Shown here: piece after piece, positions 59,027-64,000 of the stretch
Layout: each line of letters opens with the position of its first letter
How positions within the stretch are numbered: the stretch's first letter is position 1
From: JBBRZM01 sp963813635
Lineage (GTDB): Bacteria > Actinomycetota > Acidimicrobiia > IMCC26256 > JBBRZM01
DNA length: 64,000 nucleotides
Reading direction: 5' to 3'
NCBI GenBank assembly: GCA_963813635.1
Contig: CAWEZO010000011.1
Coordinates: forward strand, 496,001 to 560,000
Program-made: the position numbers and the translations under genes
The notes under the pieces: generated by a model
What the model was told of the DNA's origin: nothing
Database searches by the model: none
Seen by the model: only the letters and a program-made list of their open reading frames with translations

Positions 59027-59043
59027 TTCACCCATTATTCACC
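59027..59043 (+). promoter_or_regulatory. PHO-box direct repeat, proximal
   Basis: TTCACCCATTATTCACC: two TTCACC units at an 11-base period, which is the spacing of Streptomyces-type PhoP boxes. It lies 43 bases before the pstS -10 candidate. Confidence 0.55.
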
Positions 59044-59085
59044 TGTGGGCCACCGCGCGGCCACGGCCGCGAAAGGGCCCGTCCG

Positions 59086-59091
59086 TAGCAT
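59086..59091 (+). promoter_or_regulatory. -10 candidate for the pst operon
   Basis: TAGCAT, giving a pstS leader of about 70 bases. Confidence 0.35.
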
Positions 59092-59110
59092 GCCGCGCAT
59101 GCAACATCAG

Positions 59111-59155
59111 TCCCACTGGTCAGTGGACCGCGTGGGATCTCGCATTACATCCCAC
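59111..59155 (+). promoter_or_regulatory. pstS leader with mutually exclusive hairpins
   Basis: GTGGGAT (59132-59138) can pair with TCCCAC (59111-59116) upstream or with ATCCCAC (59149-59155) downstream, just before the AAGGAG ribosome site (59156-59161). A further CCACTG / CAGTGG hairpin lies inside the first. Confidence 0.35.
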
Positions 59156-59169
59156 AAGGAGCACGCTGC

Positions 59170-60258
59170 ATGAACCGAATCATTGCCCGGTGGCTGTTGC
59201 TGCCCGTCCTGCTGGTCGCGCTCGTCGCGGCCGCGGCGTGCGGGAGCAGCAGCTCGAGCACCAAGTCGAAGAGCTCGACGAGCACGACGGCCGGAGCGAA
59301 GCTCGCGGCCGCGACGCTGAACGGCTCCGGCTCGACATTCCAGGCTGCGTACGACCAGGCCGCGATCGCGGCGTTCAAGGAGACGCAGCCCGACGTGACG
59401 ATCAACTACGGCGGCGGCGGGTCGACCAAGGGAAAGACCGATCTCCAGAACGGTGTCGTCGATTTCGCGGGAAGCGACAGCCTCGTCAAGCCGGAGGACG
59501 TCGCGAAGTACAAAGGCGCGTTCCTCTACTTCCCGACCGTGGCCGCGCCGATCACGGTGGTGTACAACCTGTCCGGCGTGTCGAAGCTTCAGTTCTCACC
59601 CGACACGCTTGCCCAGATCTTCGAAGCCAAGATCACGAAGTGGAACGACACTGCGATCAAGGCTGACAATCCGGGCGTGACCCTTCCGAGCACCGACATC
59701 ACGGTTGTGCACCGTTCGGACGGATCGGGTACGACGTCGAACTTCACGAAGTACCTGATGGCGGCGGCCCCTTCGACGTGGACGCTCGGCGCGGGCGACA
59801 CCGTTCCGTGGCCGGCAAGCACGCAGTCGGGGAATGGCAACCCCGGCGTTGCGCAGGCGGTGAAGACGACCGATGGAGCTATTGGCTACGTCGACTTCTC
59901 GGACGCCAAGGCCGCGGGCCTGAAGTTGGCGGCGATCAAGAACAAGGCGGGCAAGTACGTGGCTCCGTCGCTTGCAGGCGCGTCGGCTGCCGTCGCCCAG
60001 ACGACCGTCAACCCCGACCTCACCTACAACCCGCTCAACGCGGCGGGTGCGACGTCGTACCCAATTGCCACGCCGACCTGGATCCTGGTCTACAAGAACC
60101 AGACCGACCCGGCGAAAGCTGCCGCATTGAAAGCCTGGCTGACCTCCATCTACGGTGCCGGCCAGCCACTGGCGTCGACGGTGAACTTCGCGGCACTGCC
60201 CGGCAGTCTCGTCGCGAAGGCCAAGGCGCAACTCAGCCAGATCGTGAGCTCTGGTTAG
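59170..60258 (+). CDS. pstS: phosphate ABC transporter substrate-binding lipoprotein
   Basis: A 362-residue protein. It has a signal peptide with a lipobox ending in Cys24, a Ser/Thr/Lys linker, and then the phosphate-binding fold: LNGSGSTFQAAYDQA, VDFAGSDSLV, and VHRSDGSGTTSNFTKYL, which supply the hydrogen-bond ring for phosphate. AAGGAG lies before the ATG. It is the first gene of pstSCAB and captures Pi at the cell surface. PHO-box repeats upstream fit PhoP control. Confidence 0.95.
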   Translation: MNRIIARWLLLPVLLVALVAAAACGSSSSSTKSKSSTSTTAGAKLAAATLNGSGSTFQAAYDQAAIAAFKETQPDVTINYGGGGSTKGKTDLQNGVVDFAGSDSLVKPEDVAKYKGAFLYFPTVAAPITVVYNLSGVSKLQFSPDTLAQIFEAKITKWNDTAIKADNPGVTLPSTDITVVHRSDGSGTTSNFTKYLMAAAPSTWTLGAGDTVPWPASTQSGNGNPGVAQAVKTTDGAIGYVDFSDAKAAGLKLAAIKNKAGKYVAPSLAGASAAVAQTTVNPDLTYNPLNAAGATSYPIATPTWILVYKNQTDPAKAAALKAWLTSIYGAGQPLASTVNFAALPGSLVAKAKAQLSQIVSSG

Positions 60259-60272
60259 TTTCCTCGCACGTC

Positions 60273-60306
60273 GTTGGGAGGGGCGGGCGTGCCCGTCCCT
60301 CCCAAC
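60273..60306 (+). terminator. hairpin between pstS and pstC
   Basis: Sixteen-base arms 60273-60288 and 60291-60306 (GTTGGGAGGGGCGGGC / GCCCGTCCCTCCCAAC, one mismatch) with a two-base loop, followed by TTTT at 60311-60314. It is likely to end or stall part of the transcripts, so that pstS is made in excess over pstCAB. It may instead protect the pstS mRNA 3' end. Confidence 0.7.
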
Positions 60307-60332
60307 ATCCTTTTCGTCCGACACCTGAATCG

Positions 60333-61310
60333 GTGACCGACTTGTTGCCACCCGCCGAATCAGAAGCCCGCCCCTCCCTGGACGCCGCGCGTCCGCCCGG
60401 CGCGCTCGTCGACCGTGGCTTTCGCTACCTCACGTTTGTCAGCGGCATGCTCGTGCTCGTGATCCTGGCGCTCATCGCGTACTACGTGATGCAGCAGGCC
60501 TGGCCTGCGTTTCGCTCTGAGGGGCTTGGATTCTTCACATCGACGACATGGAATCCGGCGAAGAACCAATACGGCGCGTTGGGCTTCATCTACGGCACGT
60601 TGCTCGTGTCTGCGATCGCGATTCTTCTGGCCGTGCCGGTCAGTGTCGGGATCGCCCTCTTCGTGACCGAGCTCGCGCCGCGCCGGGTGCGGCGACCGAT
60701 CGTCTGGATCGTCGATCTCCTGGCCGCGATCCCGTCGGTCGTCTTCGGTCTCTGGGGGCTCCTGTACCTGTCTCAGCAGCTCCAGGGCTTCTACGTGGAC
60801 CTTGCGAACGCGGTGCACGACATCCCGATCTTGCACACCGTGTTCGGGAAGACGACGAGTGGGAAGGACTTCTTGACCGCCGGCATCATTCTGGCGCTGA
60901 TGGTCACGCCGATCGTCACGTCGTTGACCCGCGAGGTGTTCAGCACCACACCAACCGCGTTGAAGGAGGGGGCCGTGGCCCTGGGGGCCACGCGCTGGGA
61001 GATGATCCGGGCTGCGGTGTTCCCGCATAGCCGCAGCGGCATGACGGCGGCCGTACTCCTCGGTCTGGCCCGGGCGATCGGCGAGACGATCGTGGTTGCC
61101 CTCCTCCTCAGCGGCTCGTCGGTCATCAGCGCCAACATCTTGGCTTCGGGAGGCACGATACCGGGCACCATCGTGAACGAGTTCGGTGAGGCGGAGGGTG
61201 TGCACCGCTCCGCGCTCATGGCCCTCGCGGTGATTCTCTTCGTGATGACCTTCGCTATCGGCCTAGTGGCGCGGCGCATCATCAACCGCTCCGAACGGCG
61301 ACTCGCATGA
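60333..61310 (+). CDS. pstC: phosphate ABC transporter permease PstC
   Basis: A 325-residue membrane permease with six helices. The first is FVSGMLVLVILALIAYYVM; the ABC-coupling EAA loop is TALKEGAVALGATRWEMIRA. It pairs with PstA to form the phosphate channel. The GTG at 60333 is the in-frame start just before VTDLLPPAESEA. The stop overlaps pstA (ATGA). Confidence 0.92.
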   Translation: MTDLLPPAESEARPSLDAARPPGALVDRGFRYLTFVSGMLVLVILALIAYYVMQQAWPAFRSEGLGFFTSTTWNPAKNQYGALGFIYGTLLVSAIAILLAVPVSVGIALFVTELAPRRVRRPIVWIVDLLAAIPSVVFGLWGLLYLSQQLQGFYVDLANAVHDIPILHTVFGKTTSGKDFLTAGIILALMVTPIVTSLTREVFSTTPTALKEGAVALGATRWEMIRAAVFPHSRSGMTAAVLLGLARAIGETIVVALLLSGSSVISANILASGGTIPGTIVNEFGEAEGVHRSALMALAVILFVMTFAIGLVARRIINRSERRLA

Positions 61311-62209
61311 CCGCCACGACGGCGACGCTGCTCGGCTCGGGCCGAGCTTCGCGCTGGAGCCTGCGCCGCGCCCGCAGCGCGCTCGCCTCCACATGGATGG
61401 TGATCTCCTTCGCCGTCGCCGCGATTCCGCTCGCCATGGTGATCGGTTACGTGATCAGCAAGGGCGCGCAGGTCATCAGCTGGGGCTTCCTGACCTCGCC
61501 CCTCCCGATCATCGACCAGCTCCCGCAGACGTCGCGGTACGGAATGGGCCCCGCGGTGGTGGGGACCCTCATCATCACCGGTGCGGCGACGGCGATGGCC
61601 GTACCGCTCGGCGTGTTGGGCGGCATCTACCTCAATGAGTACGCGGCGAAGGGCAAGCTCGGCCGGCTCATCCGCTTCATGGCCGAGGTCATGACCAGCG
61701 TTCCGTCGATTGTGATGGGCCTGTTCGTCTACATCATCTGGGTCCTTCAGTTCGGCTTCTCGGCTTTTGCCGGCGCGCTCGCCCTCGGGTGTCTCATGCT
61801 CCCCATCGTCATCCGTTCCACCGAGGAGATACTGCGGCTCGTGCCGAATGAACAGCGCGAGGCGAGCTACGCCTTGAGCGCACGGAAGGCGCGGACGATC
61901 TTTCGTGTCGTGCTCCCCACCGCGGCACCCGGGATCCTGAGCGGAGCGCTGCTGGCGGTGGCACGCGCCGCGGGTGAGACCGCCCCCCTCCTCTTCACGA
62001 TCTTGGTCGTCACCTCGACCAACACGAGCCTGCTTCACGGCCCGAATACGGCGCTGTCGACTCAGATCTTCAAGGGTGCGAACAGCGTGTTCGCCGGTTC
62101 GACGGAGCGTGCCTGGGGCGCCGCGCTTACGCTGATTGCGATCGTGTTCATCTTCACCCTGCTCGCCCGTATCGTGACGGCGATCTTCTCGAGAAGACAA
62201 CAGGTATGA
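61307..62209 (+). CDS. pstA: phosphate ABC transporter permease PstA
   Basis: A 300-residue permease with about six helices, including VISFAVAAIPLAMVIGYVI. The EAA-type loop is NEQREASYALSARKARTIFR, followed by ARAAGETAPLLFTILV, a signature of PstA. It overlaps pstC and pstB by four bases each, giving tight translational coupling. Confidence 0.93.
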   Translation: MTATTATLLGSGRASRWSLRRARSALASTWMVISFAVAAIPLAMVIGYVISKGAQVISWGFLTSPLPIIDQLPQTSRYGMGPAVVGTLIITGAATAMAVPLGVLGGIYLNEYAAKGKLGRLIRFMAEVMTSVPSIVMGLFVYIIWVLQFGFSAFAGALALGCLMLPIVIRSTEEILRLVPNEQREASYALSARKARTIFRVVLPTAAPGILSGALLAVARAAGETAPLLFTILVVTSTNTSLLHGPNTALSTQIFKGANSVFAGSTERAWGAALTLIAIVFIFTLLARIVTAIFSRRQQV

Positions 62210-63120
62210 CCGTGACCGACAAGTCCGCTGCGAGTGGCACCGAAGCCGTCGTGTCGACGCCTTTTGAGGCCGAGATGACCATTGCGCCGCAAGCGCCCGA
62301 GGCGACCGACGAGTCAACGGAGCCCGTTCCGGAGCGGTCACGCTCGATCGTCTTCAACATCCGCGGTCTCGAGGTGTCGTACTCCGGCCTCGTCGCGGTC
62401 AGGGGCATCGATCTCGACATCGCGGCCAACGAGATCACCGCGATCATCGGCCCGTCCGGCTGCGGGAAGAGCACGTTCATTCGCTGCCTCAACCGCATGC
62501 ACGACCTCACGCCGGAAGCAAGCGTGTCCGGTCGGATCCTGTACCACGACGAGGATCTCTATGGACCGAAGGTCGATCCGGCGGCGGTGCGACGGCGGAT
62601 CGGGATGGTCTTCCAGAAGCCCAACCCGTTTCCCAAATCCATCTACGACAACGTCGCCTACGGACCGCGCCTCAACGGTCGGAAACGTCGCGAACTCGAC
62701 GACATCGTCGAACGCGCGCTGACGCGGGCCGCGTTGTGGGACGAGGTGCACAACAAGCTGAGCAAGAGCGCGCTTGCGCTCTCCGGAGGGCAGCAGCAGC
62801 GTCTGTGCATCGCGCGCGCTCTTGCCGTCGAACCCGATGTGATCCTCATGGACGAGCCGTGCTCGGCGCTCGACCCGATCGCAACGGCGCGTATCGAAGA
62901 CCTGATGGCGGAGCTGAAGCTGACTTACACGATTGTGATCGTCACGCACAACATGCAGCAGGCCGCGCGGGTGTCGGATCGCACCGCGTTCTTCACGACC
63001 GAGGTCGACGAGAAGGGCCACCGCTCCGGTTGTCTCGTCGAATACGACGTCACGGAGACGATCTTCACCAATCCCGGCGACCCGCGCACCGAGGGTTACA
63101 TCACGGGACGGTTCGGCTGA
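62206..63120 (+). CDS. pstB: phosphate ABC transporter ATPase PstB
   Basis: A 304-residue ATPase. An unusual 45-residue N-terminal extension rich in Glu, Ala and Thr precedes the core. Walker A is GPSGCGKST (82-90), followed by RCLNRMHDL, the PstB-typical MVFQKPNPFPKSIYDN, signature LSGGQQQR and Walker B VILMDEPCSALDP. It drives uptake through PstCA. The stop is three bases before the next ATG, that of the sensor kinase. Confidence 0.95.
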   Translation: MTVTDKSAASGTEAVVSTPFEAEMTIAPQAPEATDESTEPVPERSRSIVFNIRGLEVSYSGLVAVRGIDLDIAANEITAIIGPSGCGKSTFIRCLNRMHDLTPEASVSGRILYHDEDLYGPKVDPAAVRRRIGMVFQKPNPFPKSIYDNVAYGPRLNGRKRRELDDIVERALTRAALWDEVHNKLSKSALALSGGQQQRLCIARALAVEPDVILMDEPCSALDPIATARIEDLMAELKLTYTIVIVTHNMQQAARVSDRTAFFTTEVDEKGHRSGCLVEYDVTETIFTNPGDPRTEGYITGRFG

Positions 63121-63123
63121 CCG

Positions 63124-64000
63124 ATGGCCTTCGTGGTGGCGGGGCTCGCGCTGGCGCTGGTGGCTCTCGGCGTGATCTGGTTGCGAAGCTCACGCGGCCT
63201 GCGTTCCGAGCTGCGAGACCTTGCCCGCCGCGTCGGAGATGGGGATGGCGATGAAGCGCCGGCAACGGGCGTGAGCGGTCCGCCCGCCGCTGTTCCAACA
63301 GCCGGTCCCGACACCAGCCCACAGTTGCAGTTCGCCGACGCGCTGCTCGCGGCGGGCGACGGCGTCGTCGTGGTCGACAGCGACGGTCGTGAGCTGCTCC
63401 GCAATGCTGGTGCCGGCCGCTTCGCGAGCGCGCGCCACGCCGATGCTCTTGTCGAGGAGGCGATCAACGAGTTGCTCGACCGCGCCAGAATCGGCGAGCG
63501 GGGCGAACGGGAGCTGCAGCTCTTCGGTCCACCACGCGAGGTGCTCCAGCTTCGAGCGCTACCGCTGCGAGCCGATGGCCGGGTCGCCGGTGCGGTCGCA
63601 TTCGTTCGCGACGTGTCCGAGGCTCGTCGGGTCGAGAGTGTGCGGCGAGACTTCGTGGCCAACGTGAGCCACGAGCTCAAGACGCCGATCGGCGCGCTTG
63701 CCTTGCTGGCCGAGACGATGGCCGCATCGCCCGACGACTCCACCGTGCTGCGCCAGCTCGCGGAGCGCGTGCAACGTGAGGCCGACCGCTTGAGCCACAT
63801 CATCGACGACCTCCTCGACCTGAGCCTCATCGAGGCGCAGGAAGCACCGATCCGCGAGTCGGTGCCCGTGGCGGTACTGCTTTCCGAATCGTCCGAGCGT
63901 GTACGCGCCGCGGCTGATACCGCCGGGATCCCGCTCGAGGTCGAGAGCCCGTCACCGTCGCTGATCGCGACGTGCGACCGCCGGCAGGTCGTCGGCGCGA
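63124..64000 (+). CDS. phoR: PhoR/SenX3-type sensor histidine kinase, N-terminal part
   Basis: The first 292 codons, cut by the right edge. One membrane helix (2-20) is followed by an Arg/Asp-rich linker and a PAS-like domain (about 66-168: LLAAGDGVVVVDSDGRELLR). The dimerisation helix has the phosphorylated His183 in FVANVSHELKTPIGAL, followed by IIDDLLDLSLIEA. A single helix plus PAS is the SenX3/PhoR layout that senses Pst/PhoU state instead of an external ligand. It directly follows pstB; the response regulator should lie just past the window. Confidence 0.9.
   Translation, partial: MAFVVAGLALALVALGVIWLRSSRGLRSELRDLARRVGDGDGDEAPATGVSGPPAAVPTAGPDTSPQLQFADALLAAGDGVVVVDSDGRELLRNAGAGRFASARHADALVEEAINELLDRARIGERGERELQLFGPPREVLQLRALPLRADGRVAGAVAFVRDVSEARRVESVRRDFVANVSHELKTPIGALALLAETMAASPDDSTVLRQLAERVQREADRLSHIIDDLLDLSLIEAQEAPIRESVPVAVLLSESSERVRAAADTAGIPLEVESPSPSLIATCDRRQVVGA

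Larger units (their letters stand above)
58839..59169. other. phoU-pstS intergenic control region
   Basis: This is the only gap over 300 bases. It holds the start sites of the divergent phoU and pstS, two PHO-box-like direct repeats, a -10 candidate for pstS and a leader with competing hairpins. No further coding sequence is supported. Confidence 0.6.

Overview
The window is high-GC DNA from an actinobacterium. Two WhiB-type Fe-S regulators, F420-type oxidoreductases (LLM class and Ddn-like), a direct-repeat PHO box and many apparently leaderless genes (TANNNT 6-8 bases before ATG/GTG) all point there. An uncultured lineage near Acidimicrobiia is my guess and cannot be proven from this sequence. 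I see no rRNA, tRNA, CRISPR array, phage or insertion sequence; the window is chromosomal, largely housekeeping.

Layout. 0-10.7 kb: end of sucD, purN-purH-folD, icd, mdh, ogt and small membrane proteins. 10.7-24.6 kb, minus strand: a cyclopropane synthase, a glycerol operon (glpD, an alkyl-DHAP-synthase-like flavoprotein, glpK), then acyl-CoA ligase, NYN nuclease, phosphoribosyltransferase, TreT-like glycosyltransferase, CstB-like persulfide dioxygenase and rhodanese. 24.8-32.5 kb: Tat-exported phospholipase C, GH20 and two CaiB-type CoA-transferases, and xseA-xseB. 33-39.9 kb: FGGY kinase, F420/SRPBCC pair, cbs-cgl reverse transsulfuration, and a SAM-I riboswitch in front of an unrecognised gene. 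40-45.7 kb: sdhCAB and a GH2 enzyme. 45.8-49.7 kb: MoxR-like ATPase and VWA protein. 49.7-57.7 kb: macro-domain protein, two whiB genes, tatA, and an ECF sigma / anti-sigma / RseB-like / two HtrA protease envelope-stress cluster. 57.8-64 kb: phoU, pstSCAB and the start of a PhoR-type kinase.

Main points. (1) Six intergenic copies of a palindromic repeat (arms CGTTTGTGC.../...GCACAAACG around a GGGCCCCTATAGGGG-like core); one copy has a compensatory base change. A second palindromic family has two copies. (2) The SAM-I riboswitch controls a 238-residue protein of unknown function; its P1 helix overlaps the Shine-Dalgarno. (3) Matching GGAACC-N16/17-CGTTYY motifs precede the ECF sigma gene and htrA. 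(4) The ATPase and VWA genes share an identical TAGCCT element at leaderless spacing.

Quality warning. About 22 of 65 genes, including purH, folD, glpK, glpD, xseA and phoU, are broken by one-base frameshifts, some in homopolymers and clustered at 12-17 and 26-29 kb, while 38.6-45.1 kb has none. Uncorrected sequencing indels explain this better than gene decay. Broken genes are annotated here as single genes with approximate shift positions; coordinates of domains in them are approximate.
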